Source: Leptura quadrifasciata (taxonomy: Eukaryota > Arthropoda > Insecta > Coleoptera > Cerambycidae). Taken from it: DNA of 64,000 nt. Shown here piece after piece: positions 1 to 11,609 of this stretch (within the stretch, counting starts at the first letter, position 1; every line of letters begins with the position of its first letter). Where the stretch lies: NCBI GenBank assembly GCA_963675555.1, contig OY776673.1:196099165-196163164 (forward strand). The letters run 5' to 3'. A program made the translations under genes and the position numbers. A model generated the notes under the pieces. That model made no database searches. It had not been told where the DNA came from and was given only the letters and a program-made list of their open reading frames with translations.

Positions 1-963
1 TTAAAAATAAAAAGAAAACTTCTTGGAATCGATTTGAAGTTAAAACTTTACCTGGTTACTGAAAAGAACCGAATTTAATCATCATCAAAATATAATAAAC
101 TATATTACTTCAGACACAAAGTTAAACCAAAAACATTTACCAAATTTCCCATTTAAAATTAGCTTCATTACAATTTCAGCATTTCTTCGTTTTTATGTTG
201 TATTGTAATGGTAACGTTTCATTATCATTAGGTGTTTACAATACAAATAGCGACGGAAAGGCCATCGCATTTTTGTGTATCTTGTGAGCATTTTCAGTCA
301 CCAACCTTACTGAATTCATTTGACATTTTAACAGCTATATGCACATTTCAACTGTTTCAATCTTTTATTTTATCTGCACAGGTATTATTTTAAGCACACT
401 GACAACCGCGACACATCTCTCAGATTTTTGCTCAAAATAGAAAATATGACTATAATATATAACTACTTTTATTGCCTCAAGCGCTTGATATCGCGCAATA
501 CGAATAACTAGCTTTTACTGAGATACACAAAATATTGTACATTTTAGCTGAAAATGGCTTTAACGTCGATCATCCTTATAAGAGATATATTCCATATATT
601 GTAATCCTCCGGATGCTATCACGTTGACTATAAATCATTCGAAATTTATTCACTGAAAAAGCACTTCGGCATGTTCTCAATAAATATAATTTGATCAAGA
701 ATCGTTTATCAAAAGTTCGTTTTAAGTTAAAAGAAGAATAAAAAGAGATTAATTTTGTAAGCTAGTAAAAGCAGATAGAATATAGGGAAGATGAAACTAA
801 CTTTTATAAAAAATACAACAACTAATTATATTGAATGTTTAAATTGAGAATTTCAACTAAAGATTAAAATATTTCTTAATATAAAAACTTCACTGCTTTT
901 ATTAAAGCAAATAATAACGGCTATAAAAAATAAAATAGTTAATGTTTTTACAAAAAAGTAAGT

Positions 964-1008
<45 letters not shown>

Positions 1009-1604
1009 TTTCCAATTTTTTTTTTATTTCCGTTTTTTGTCCTAGCCATACTTTCGTAACTAACAATATCTAGCAACCAGGCAGCTAGAAGCTTTACTTT
1101 AGTTATCGTACGTGCTGTTAAAGTTGCAAAGTTCTTTAATATAAATACGGTAATAGAAAAAAAACTACTTGTTTTCGCTTCCATGACTACCTCACCATAG
1201 TCGAATAGTTCATTGTTGTGTAATATTGTGTCCACATGAGGTGATAACTTTAAAAGCGAAGAAGTGAACAGGAAAATAACATAGTCATATAAATCAGGGA
1301 ATGAAGTACTGAAAGTACAGCGAAATTTGTGAAGTCTAAAATTTGTGCACTCGGTTTTTCCAGTGGTTGACACCTACTCCGCAGTTTGTAAACTTTTTGA
1401 GCCTCTAGTAGTGCTTATACATACGCAGTTACTAAATGTAAATTCCATTTTCAATTTCAACTGTAACAGTACCAAGAGACACCTTCATATGGAACATAAC
1501 GTACCATAGAAAAATGCAAAAAATTCTATCCTTTTGCACAGTTAATTGCAAAACAACACAAGGGGTGGTTCAATTGGAGCAGTGCACTTTTTCAGATCAT
1601 TCGT
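1..1604. other. Gene-free AT-rich DNA with an (AT)n tract
   Basis: I see no supportable gene, RNA or complete repeat here. The only clear structure is a pure AT dinucleotide microsatellite at about 968-1005. An open frame crossing it on the minus strand ends in alternating Ile/Tyr encoded by the microsatellite and has no recognisable domain, so it is not called. Confidence 0.6.
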
Positions 1605-1626
1605 TTAACACATTCACTACTGACAT

Positions 1627-1680
1627 CGCCATATGGCGACGCAGTAGTATATTGGGCAGTGATGGTGTCGCCATATGGCG
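1627..1680. repeat. First pair of CGCCATATGGCG palindromes
   Basis: A perfect 12-bp palindrome CGCCATATGGCG occurs at 1627-1638 and again at 1669-1680 (42-bp period). Each is preceded by a CTACTGACAT / GTGATGGTGT type arm. Two further copies lie 1.2 kb downstream. A palindromic 12-mer four times in 1.3 kb of AT-rich DNA is not expected by chance. It may be a subterminal transposase-binding site or part of an end repeat. Confidence 0.85.
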
Positions 1681-2862
1681 ATCTGGTCTTATGCATATTA
1701 TATTGCTCAGTCTGTATTCAGCATTGATGGTGGATGCATGTAATTGAATCAGCGTGGAGTTAAAATGTTGTAAAGATTATTTTCATACCCAGTGCGACTT
1801 AGTGTAACCTCTAGCGATGTGATATTGTGAACGATCCATCTTCACGTTCACAAAAAAGGGTTCAACGCGACTGTTTCAGATGGGGAATAATACAGAATCT
1901 ATACTTACTGTTCGTTTTTGCTTAACTGCTTCACTGTTGGTACCAATTGGACGTCGTAACACTATAAATCTAACACAGTGAATACTAACACTTTCTTAAA
2001 TTTAAGCCTGAAAAAGAATGTTGAAACACAAGGAAAAGACAGTATAAAGTTCAAAAATATATATATATTATATTTTAAAAAATTATGTTTTTACAAAACG
2101 TTCAAGAAAAATGTATTGACAAACTATAGTCTGGCCCATGTACAACATAGTGAGGAACTGAACGGCTCATAATGTAACCAACTACCATTCAATGTGCGGT
2201 TTAGAGCTAACGACTGCACAAAAAGATTCAGTAAAAAGTTCAATGTTTATAATTTTTGGCTTTTGCTTGTCTGTCTATTGACGTATTTTTAGTTCAATAT
2301 CAATTTAGTTCGCTCCTCGGAGCTTAAAAATGCTTGAATCGCAAAGACTTTGAATCATTGAGGAACCGGTTTAGGGCAAATACGCTTAAAATCCATCATT
2401 TTCCCGTCAAAATCGATTGCTAGAAAATGATAGGGCACCCTCGATGCTAAGGGCTATTTTCGTCGGTTTTCGTTGTGCTTTTTAAATTTTGCGGTCGAGG
2501 CGACATTACGTCCACGTGCGGCGACATTTACTACACTTTCTAAAATTACAATCCTTGATGAGATTCCAAGATTTTGGCATAAAAAACGTTCCGTAGTGCG
2601 AAAATGTGAATTTAATATATAAAAACCTCTTTTTTTACGTGAAGCACGCTTTTCATGCCGGCTTTTGTTACAGTTTCCAAAAGTTCATCGAGGGTTTTGG
2701 CGTGTTCTTTAACAATATCCAGGCAGGCCCTTCAGCTCCTAAAAGGCCTAAGGGGACTCTCAAAGCTCTTTTTTATGTATTTTAATTTGTTTTAATAAAG
2801 TTTAATACAGAAAGGAGCATTGTTATTTGTAGATTAACAAAACCTACCCTTTATATGTGTGA

Positions 2863-2921
2863 CGCCATATGGCGATATCAGCACTGCGGATAACATTCTA
2901 TGCTGGTGTCGCCATATGGCG
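2863..2921. repeat. Second pair of CGCCATATGGCG palindromes
   Basis: The same 12-bp palindrome is found at 2863-2874 and 2910-2921 (47-bp period). The spacer is related to that of the first pair: both contain a GCTGGTGTCGCC or GATGGTGTCGCC arm leading into the second box. Confidence 0.85.
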
Positions 2922-3066
2922 TTTTTGTTTTTTCTTTAGTTTTAATACAAAATTTACATTTCTTATGTCTAATTGGATTGTTATAAAAAGTTTTGTCAAT
3001 TAAAAAAAACCTACTCAGCACCTGGGGACACCTAACAAAATCCCATCAGCAGTTAATGTGTTTTAA

Positions 3067-4762
3067 ATTTGGAGATTAATTTTAGTATTTCATTTTATCT
3101 ACTTGGCACTCTTACAGGTTCTTCGCAATATAAAAATTAGAAGCAAAATTATGGCCAGATGTTATTAAACATTTTTCTAGCGGCTATCTTAATTCAGGTG
3201 AATTAACAATCTGTCATTCATTGGGACTCACTTTGAATGATAAGTCTCGTTCTCTAGGTATTGTATGTATTTCCACTTTTTCTTATTACCATTTGTAATT
3301 TTCTTCCTTCTATGTGTCGGAGATTGTTCAATGCATAAAGCTACACCATAATACGGTACACGTTTTTAAGGATTACAACTTTAATTACGATTTTAATGTT
3401 GACGGTTCGTCTGTAAATTCTTTGTCGGTATTGTGTGAAATTTTTTAATTTCCATACAAATTGCAACATTATATTCTTTCTACAATTCTAAGCTCTTAAT
3501 TCATGGTAGCAAAAGGGCCAAAATATTTTCTATATCGTTCAGCGAAATAAAATAACTGGTGGAATCGGAACATTGTTTTACTGGGTCATGACAATAAGGA
3601 ACTGGAATATTTTATTCCTCGTAACTGTTTTAAGTTCTCATTCTTCCAATATTTAATATTTCCAAGCCAAAGTGATAAAGAATTTTGTGTTCTGATGTCA
3701 AATTTTACTTTTTCTCCTTCAAGATGTCAGAAATATAAAATATAGTAGGTTTGTTTATTTTGCGATATTATGTTTTGCGAAACAATAAAATCATGTTTGT
3801 TTTCATTTATCAATATTATTTTGTGTATGGTATGTTGCTAAACTCATGTAATATGCAAACTACATTCTTCCACGTTCCAGCTTGGCAGTGGATATTAAAA
3901 TATGGCTATATATTTGGCCCACTTAATTTTTTTAATTTGTTCAATCTTTGGAAATTTTGAAACATAGTATTTGCTTTTGAATACCATCAATTTAATTACA
4001 AAGAATACCTGTTTTAAAATAATTCTCAGGCTTGGACAAATAAATTACTGCAGAAAGTAAAACGATCCAAAATCAGTTCCATGTCTTACGACATCTTAGA
4101 AATGAAAGATAGTGGTTAGTTTTAATTTTTTCTAACACATCATTGCAGAAATTTTAAAATTCTATTACAATCAGCAGGCCTTGATGATTTAATTTAACGA
4201 TGACTTAATTGTTACTGAAAATCTGAATTCCTTGACCCTAAAATTTTCAATCTTCAAGTCCTTTGTCCTGAAGTTCTGGAAAGAGTTGGAACTGCTACAA
4301 CACTACCTCTGTCGCAGTGTTCACAATCGCAGAAACACTTAAATATTACATTCGAATACACTGCTTAACGCCCATTTCGCTAACCATGGAAATGACTAAC
4401 CCTACCTATTTGAGTCTTATTTTATGGACAATTTCATCATATATATGTAATGTGACTCTCGTATTGGTATTATTTTAGTTACCTTATAGCACCACAAAAT
4501 CTGTCATTATCGTGTACGATCTCATCAAAAGTTTTTCATATTAGTTCCTTGATGGAACCGCCAAAGTTTCGGACAACGTATTCCTCATAGGTTACAATGT
4601 GGTCTTCAGACCCATATCTTAAAATCATTAAATTTGTTTGATTTCAGAATCATTTAAATCTGTTAAAACGTTAGTAGTATATTATAATACAAGTGTATAG
4701 GTAAGCCCTTAAAGCACGCACGGGTTTAACGAGGAGGGCCCTTAATTGAAAAATAATTTTTG
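3067..4762. other. Unassigned AT-rich DNA
   Basis: No coding, RNA or repeat structure could be supported. One open frame of 69 codons around 3751-3960 has low-complexity hydrophobic composition and no known domain. Confidence 0.5.
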
Positions 4763-5178
4763 GCCACCCTGTATATTTTTAGGAAATGAAAATGATTCAA
4801 AAACATTAATTAGATGTCTCGTAACTGGTATTCACATAAGTTTTTCTTAAAACACATAATTGTGTCTGTGGTGATTTTTTTAAATATTCATCTGCAGATT
4901 GCATTAAAAAAAATCATTACATCCAAGTGGTTGAGAAATATTCAATGCTAATATAGGAATGAATAGAGCCTAGAAAGAGGCTTCAAAAAATGTACTGATA
5001 TACATAGCATTCGATTTAAAAAAAGGCACTTGGTCCTGTAATTTCGTCTTGGCTCGCCCTGTATATTCGAAAATAATTTCCAGTTATAGACTTTTTTATC
5101 TAGTTTACTTGCAAATTTTTAAAAAATTTCTAGCTATCGTAGAACTCGAGATATCGAGGTCCGACGCAGTAGTGCCCC
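4763..5178 (+). repeat. Dispersed repeat R1, copy 1
   Basis: This stretch aligns in the same orientation with 61047-61538. Shared blocks include CCTGTATATTTNTAGGAA at the start, GATGTCTNGTAACTGGTA, and GCCCTGTATATTCGAAAATA plus the following TTTCCANTTATAGACTTTTT. It contains CCCTGTATAT motifs typical of tips of ITm-type elements elsewhere in the window. No ORF is shared. It is probably a non-autonomous DNA-transposon fragment. Confidence 0.7.
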
Positions 5179-5206
5179 ACCCTGTATATCTATTATTAAA
5201 AAATCT

Positions 5207-5345
5207 ATGTTTCATCCCTCCTCCATTGCTTCATCCCCTCCCCGCTTCCTCCTTCTTCGCCCCTCCTTTCTCGTCCACCCACCTCTCTCTCACTACCATG
5301 AACTCTCCATTTCCTTTTCTCTGTCTCTTTTGCCTGCTTCTTTTC
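5207..5345. repeat. Pyrimidine-rich tract
   Basis: About 140 bases are almost all C and T (repeated CTCC, TTCC, CTCTCT). Open frames on both strands here simply reflect this skew and are not called as genes. Confidence 0.7.
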
Positions 5346-5559
5346 CAAACAAGTATAATACTGAGCAAAATGAATCATCGGCGTGGTAATACCAGTCTTT
5401 CTGGCGACGGCGACGCCACGGCCAAAATCCAGATCGCGTTTTATATTTATGATTTTATTATTTTCATGTCCATTTCTCCAAACGTCTAATATATAGCTTT
5501 TCCAGACGTAAAAAGCCAATTATGTGTCGCAAACTCGCAAATTATGTAATTTGTTTTTG

Positions 5560-6240
5560 ATTCCTTAACATGCAACTTATGAAATGTTCCTGCGTTACTA
5601 GGGTTGAACATGTTCCTCACATTATGTAATATAAAATACACTTTTCACCCATGCATACGGCCTGTGTATAATGCAAGTATTATTAGTACAAGAAAACCTA
5701 ATTTATTTTCCATATATTATGCATACCAATGAGATCTGGAGCTCCTTACACTCAAATCCTTGTAGGTAAGTTTTTATGTAAATTTAGACTAATTAAGTAC
5801 ATCTGATTCAACAAAGATAAGACCTAATTATTAATCGTGATGGAGTATCCTACATCATTTCGAGATAACTCTATTTCCAGTTAGGCAGTTTTAAAATCAG
5901 CAGTACCTGTTCATAAATCGAATGGGTCCAGCCCACGTCCATATTATACGTATCGAGCTGACGTTAAAAAGACATACCTGGCATTTTATACCATTATCAT
6001 GCAGCAATTTATTTTAATTAACCGTTTTTATGTTACCTACGTTGTTTGATCGAAAAATTGCATGTCGCGCCTACGTACTGTCAATATTAATTTAATCTGC
6101 AAGACGTATTGCGGAATGCAAAAATTGAATTACACAGAGCAAAAACCCACCGTATTTGAATGTGTAACATATATAGAGTGATTATTATTTATAGTAAAAT
6201 AATTTAACACTATATAGAGGAAGAATTAAGTTTTTGTTTT
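5560..6240. other. Unassigned AT-rich DNA
   Basis: Nothing recognisable on either strand. Confidence 0.5.
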
Positions 6241-6511
6241 TGCGGAAAAGTATTGGAAAAACTAAAAATGCGAATTTCGTAATGAAATTTGGTATTGGTG
6301 CTCAAAATTAGTTTCTGAACAAGTTTTTCTAATAACTTTTTTCGACATATTCAACGCGAAGAGAAATGTTGGAAATGGGGGCGGTTATTGTTGTCTCAGT
6401 TTGTTGATTAAATTTAAGTTGATTGCCAAGAAATATGCGTCTTATATAGGACTACAATTGTACCAAAGCTCAAATCCGAATTTCAAATAATGACGATAAT
6501 ATACACACTGT
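6241..6511. repeat. Fragment of ITm-element end (copy of 13.88-14.16 kb)
   Basis: The sequence aligns with 13883-14163 in the same orientation: shared blocks include AAAAGTATTG, GGTGCTCAAAATTAG versus GGGGCTCAAAATTAG, TTTTTTCGA and TTCAACGCGAAG. In the second copy this block is the outer end of a transposon that carries a dead transposase, so this is an orphan end. Both copies finish with a CACACTG tip. An LTR-like sequence starts right after it. Confidence 0.6.
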
Positions 6512-7529
6512 TGTTAGGCGTTTTTCTCCACCGGTAACGAGCAAAGAAAGGCCACACTTTGACAATCGAGCCCCGGTAACAATTTTTCGGTGTTTCGGGT
6601 GCCAGACCTAAATTGAGTGATGGGACACACTACCCACAAGCCGGATACGCGAGGCTGAGTAGTTCAAGTGGAGAAACGGTACTCCAGTGGGTCAGTTTGG
6701 GAAATTAGATGTTCACACACAAACATTAGAACTCAGAAGTTTCTAAAAAATATATTAGTTTATTCAAATTAACCTACTATGTATAAATCTACTTGTTTAA
6801 CTAAATGCAGTTATGGTGGTGCAACGAAAATCAGTAGTACCAGATGACTCAAGTGACAGGGATACCTACGTTATATACAATACTTGGATAATACCTCAGT
6901 TTACTTACTTCTCCATGGACTTACTCCTGTGGTTACGGTCGGGCACGTAGAGCGGTTGAAATTGAATCAATTCTGCAGGTCTTTTTCTGAAATGGAAAAA
7001 CTTACTATAGGAGCGGGAGTAGACACCAGACGGATGCGCTGCTGGTTGATGACGCAATACGGACTTTGTCAAAATCCTGCTGTGCGGAATGATATATGAC
7101 ACCAACGGTACCTGGGTTCGCTTCTCAAAGTGGACACGTCTGCTGCCGATGAGTCGCTCTGGCTGACTGCCAACACGGGATGAATTTAATAGTTTCCTTC
7201 CAATACTTACACAAGTGGAAGAAACGGCGGTAGTAGATGCACGACGAATATTTTCTTCGCAGATCGACACAGAATGGAGAGCTCCACACATCTAACGTTG
7301 AAAACAGCTACTCATGAACTGACTATCGGATTTTTTCAATTATTCCCTTCTACAGAAAGGATGACGTTTTCATTATCTTGCTTTTGGTATATTCAGGACG
7401 GCCGGCACTAACATCTAACACGCAAGACGGTTGAATATGTACTAACTAAAATATTTGCGGTTTGGTTCGTGCAACTATACAGTATGCTCACGTCGCTCTC
7501 CCTTCACCCGAGTTCATCTGCGCTTTACA
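6512..7529 (+). mobile_element. Solo LTR-like element, family L1, copy 1
   Basis: About 1.0 kb with canonical TGT...ACA ends; it aligns over its length with 10431-11609. Strong shared blocks are CACTACCCACAAGC, GGATACGC, GTGGAGAAAC, ATAAATCTACTTGTT, CTAAATGCAGTTATG, GGAGCGGGAGTAGAC and GACTGCCAACACG. It is non-coding apart from chance frames. Length, ends and dispersed copies fit a long terminal repeat left by LTR-LTR recombination. No target duplication is clear at this copy. Confidence 0.6.
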
Positions 7530-8171
7530 ACTTAGTAGTACAACATACATTTTTATTATTTTTTAAGCTAATTCATTTACGGCGGTATAATATATGTACA
7601 ATAACAAATATAACAGAACAATTCACATAGAGGGTATTGACAAATAAAAATATCCTGTGCACACTTCGGTAACGAAAAATACTTCATTTACACTGTATAA
7701 TGCGCGTTTTTATGGTCAATAATTACCACACATATTTTCATGTAAAAACATTACGTTATTTAGTGAAAAATTGATACTAGTTTAATATTTTTAAAAGGTA
7801 TGGAAAAAAAAATCGAACTAAGCTTATTGGTTGCGATCGAAAATTTAAAATTACTGGGATAGTAAGATAAACAAACAATTTATTACTTTATTTTATTAAA
7901 AATGTCTTGCCGAGAATATGATTGCTCTTATATGTACTTTATTTTTATTAATATTTACATCTATCATTTCATTTATATATTTCCATCGTTATTTTTTGAT
8001 ATTGTTGGAGTTAAGATAATTTCGATAATTACTTTAGTTTTGCTTATTGATTTTAACGTGTTGTCATACTATTTTAATCCGTTAATAATGTTTATATAAC
8101 CCTACTTTTTCTTTCTTTTAATAGACTTCACCAAATCGATGTTATCCAAAGCTGCCTTAAGGTCGCCATAT
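7530..8171. other. Unassigned AT-rich DNA
   Basis: No gene seen. A short block around 7660-7690 (CTTCGGTAACGAAAAATACT) resembles 16239-16265, suggesting a small shared repeat fragment. Confidence 0.45.
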
Positions 8172-8556
8172 CTAAGAGAAAGAGAGAGAGATCTAATAGG
8201 AAAATATTTACTGTTATTGACCATGACTTCTTATTCTAAAACACATATTGCAAACAAACAATAAGACTACCTAAGTAGAAATATAACAAAAGTAGTGTTA
8301 TATATTTTCACTCAATAATTTCAACATATGCGAAATAGTTAGATTTAAATTTAGGAAATACGAAGATTGACATAATTTTTAAAATTAAATCTAACTATTT
8401 TGCAAACAACTGAAATAATTGAGTGAAAATTCATATCACTACACCTGTCATTGCATTACTTAGGTAGTCCCATACTATTTCTACCAATATATGTATTAAA
8501 AAAAAATATAGCCAAAAATATTAAATATTTCCTTATCGGATCTCTCTCTCATCTTA
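8172..8556. repeat. Fold-back palindrome (MITE-like)
   Basis: The two halves are inverted copies about 180 bp long: the left arm runs from CTAAGAGAAAGAGAGAGAG to GTTAGATTTAAATTT, and the right arm returns from AAATTAAATCTAAC to CTCTCTCTCATCTTA. The interior of the arms also matches (GACTACCTAAGTA and its complement TACTTAGGTAGTC). The spacer is only about 30 bp. There is no ORF. The structure fits a fold-back or MITE-type element; I could not define a target duplication. Confidence 0.75.
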
Positions 8557-10430
8557 ACGCATTTTTTCATCTTTTAACGAATTTAAATTGATATATATCG
8601 CATAATGATGAAAAACTAAATAGACATTAACTTCAGGTTTCTATGCTTCTTTTAATGTTAAAATCTTCGATTTATTTAAATATACCAGTCTAAACCCATG
8701 AGTAGATTTGTTTAATAATGTTTTGATTTATGAAGTTCTTTACATGACTATGCGATATCCGCAGTTTGATATACTGGAAAATCTAACCCATTTTTTGGTT
8801 TATTATTCTTGGAAATAGGAACAAGTAAGTATTCGACGAGAGATTTATTAAATGATAATAAGAAAACTTATAAAATTTTGTGACACGACATTATTCACGA
8901 AACAAAAATTGAGCAAATAAATCAATATCTAATAAAAATTGACATATAATTTTCCTGTCATACTGTTCATAATTCATTCCTGGTACAACAATAGGAAACT
9001 CTGTCTACAAATACCGTCAGTTATTGTTCGTTATGTACAAACATACATCACTTGTACGTCAGCTAGATTCATAAAACCGATGAGACACTCATAAATTAAT
9101 TCGATAGCAAGTTGGACTCTTGCGGATTAAGGGACTGGCATCCTAACAAATTAGTCATGGGCAGAAATCTTAGGATCTTAAAAATGCTGAAGAAAAGTAT
9201 ATGCACAAATGTTTATTTATTTAATATTTAGTCAGTAATATGAAAAAAAAATTGAATTATATCAAATACCGTTCTTGTTTGACTAAACTTGAAATTTTTA
9301 TTTTATTTTGGGATGAAATAAATAGTAGACTATTAATAGCCCAATAAAATGGGAAAATTTGGATGAAATAATTCTTAGGCGATTTTTTTAACATTTAAAA
9401 AATATTTGAACTCTTGCCACCTAAGGTACTGTTGAATCTATGTAAATAAATAGCGAGATAACACCATACGTGAAGAATGCAAGAAATTGTGGGCGGACGT
9501 ACGTGGGCCACCCAGCCTGTAAAAGCTCATCAGCTACAAATAATTATCACTGCTTATTTTCACAATTTTATTGTATCGTGCTGAGTATGGAGCCAGAAGA
9601 AGTGATTTAAATGGCTCCATGATTAAAAATGCAAATTGTATGGCTCTGATAAGCATATTCTTGCTTGTGGAACTGACGTTGGGTACATTACCATGTTAAT
9701 GTATACCGTAGGTATTTTATTTAAATTGAATCTTACTTACCTTATTAAAAGAAATGAAGGAATAAATTTTGTTTTAATTATTGGCGTAATTACAATCAGG
9801 TATGTGTACTGCAGATGTTATCTGCTTGTAAATGTACGAAGATAGCTGAAATAAGTTTTTTCAGAAGTAAATTGGTTGATTTCCATAAAAGGGTAACGCA
9901 TAAGGAGTCTACTAACGCTGAACAATAAAGTAAATATTTTATTGTTGGGAAATAGTCACCTCAAGATCATTTTCAAGTCTAACGGCCGTTATTTAAAAAG
10001 GGTGGTATAAATGATTACACTAAATAGAGAGCAGTAATTTCACTGTGCAGTTTTTCAAACATAAATGATCAATTATCGACTCCTTCTAATCAGAATTGTT
10101 TACTTTCATCAGCACAGCATGAGTTTACTAAATCTAAAAGGACAGAATTAGCTCCTTGCCATTTTCAACAGAATTATTGAAACATTAGAAAGTAATAACT
10201 GTTTATGCTCTTGGATTTTGATCATCAGTTTATTATTTAAAAACTTGTAAGCTATGGAGTAACAGAAATTCCGTTAAATCATAATATCCTCTTAGAATAG
10301 AATAGAACACATTGTGTTTACCATGGAATATTTATATACTAATATCATTCATTATATTGTGCTGTAATATCCGTATATAATTTAGTAATTTTCTTATTAA
10401 ACAATCTTAAATTACCAGAAGATTTAATTT
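8557..10430. other. Unassigned AT-rich DNA
   Basis: No coding or repeat structure could be supported. A 69-codon frame at 9636-9845 shows no domain. Confidence 0.5.
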
Positions 10431-11609
10431 TGTGACGTGTTTTCCTCCACTTCAGCCGGTAGCGAGAAGAAAAAGGGACATTCTTTGACACTCGAGCTCC
10501 GAAAACGAGATTTAGCCCGGACGCCAGTCCTAGATTAGGTGATAGGACATACTACCCACAAGCTGGATACGCAGGGCTAAGTGGCTCTAGTGGAGAAACA
10601 GTACTCCATTGGGCCAATTGGAGAAATTAGACATTCACACACAAACAGTGAAACTCAGAATTTGATAAATAATGTTAGTTTATTCAGCTAAACCCACAAT
10701 ATATAAATCTACTTGTTCACTAAATGCAGTTATGAGGGCAAGCGGTGCAACGAAAGTGGTAATATCAGATCACTCAAATGGCAGAGACAGTAAGTAGCAA
10801 AATGGTAGCACAAAATAAGCGATAACCCAGAGCAAGTAACAAAGCGATAAAATTGGCGCAGACTAAACACAGATATCAGGTGTGAGAAGCAAAACCGCAG
10901 ATGTATAAAAAAATTAGAGTGCAAAATTATAGAGAAGTTTGATATAGTACTTAGCTTATATATCAGTTTACTTACTTCCTGTGGTTGCCGTAGGGTACGA
11001 TGGAGCGCTCGGAATGGAATACACTGCACGGTTTGTCAAGCCTTTTTCTGAAATGAAACAACTTACCATAGGAGCGGGAGTAGACGCCAGATGCATGCTG
11101 GTCGATGACGAAGTACGGACTTTACCAAAATTCTACTACTCGGAAATGATATATGGCAATAACGGTACCTGAGTTTGGATCTCGGAGTGGGCACTCTGGT
11201 GCCAATTAGTCGCTCTTGCTGACTGCCAACACGTCGGGATGAATTTAATTACTTCCTTCAAATACTTACAGGCGGGGGAAACGGTGGTAGTGGATATGCG
11301 ATGTACCGACGTGACGTCAAAAGGACTTAGTAAAAATAATTCAATTACCTTAATTTTGGGATGGTAGGCGGGCACGTCTAACGCTGGGAACGGCTACTGG
11401 TAAACTGACTGTCGGGTGGCTTCTTTTATCATCTTTAGCGAGAGGATGACGTTATACGGGTGACGTCAGAACGATTTAGAAAATATTTCTATTACCTTAC
11501 TTTAATACTTAGAATATTTCGTATAGGTCGGTACAGGAAGGAGAGCTCGCGTGAATGTAGAATCCCTTCTCGCTCTCCCATCACCAGAGCTCGTCTGCGC
11601 CCCGTTACA
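10431..11609 (+). mobile_element. Solo LTR, family L1, copy 2
   Basis: The sequence starts TGTGACGTG and ends GTTACA, and is flanked by a 4-bp direct repeat ATTT (10427-10430 and 11610-11613), as expected for integrase-mediated insertion of a gypsy-type element. It aligns with 6512-7529 across nearly its whole length and has about 150 extra bp around 10780-10950. There is no internal gag or pol nearby, so it is best read as a solo LTR. The strand is assigned only by similarity to the 14.4-kb copy and could be reversed. Confidence 0.65.

Larger units (their letters stand above)
1609..3062. mobile_element. Putative non-autonomous TTAA-flanked (piggyBac-like) element
   Basis: A TTAA at 1605-1608 is followed by CACATTCACTACTGAC. 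Near 3063-3066 another TTAA is preceded by sequence whose reverse complement reads CACATTAACTGCTGAT (13 of 16 bases the same, with a 2-base offset from the TTAA). TTAA target duplication is the hallmark of piggyBac transposons, and the left tip runs into the first palindromic box. There is no transposase ORF inside, so this would be a non-autonomous derivative. The right palindromic boxes lie about 140 bp from the right tip but only about 20 bp on the left, so the two ends are not symmetric and the call is tentative. Confidence 0.35.

Noticed and set aside
963..1373. 136-codon minus-strand open frame
   Set aside because: It ends in Ile/Tyr repeats made by the AT microsatellite, and the rest has no recognisable domain or codon pattern.
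5049..5519. Overlapping open frames on both strands, up to 146 codons
   Set aside because: They lie over repeat R1 and a pyrimidine-rich tract; the open frames reflect base composition.
6884..7291. 71- and 128-codon frames on opposite strands
   Set aside because: They are inside an LTR-like repeat; the equivalent region of the second copy does not keep the same frames.
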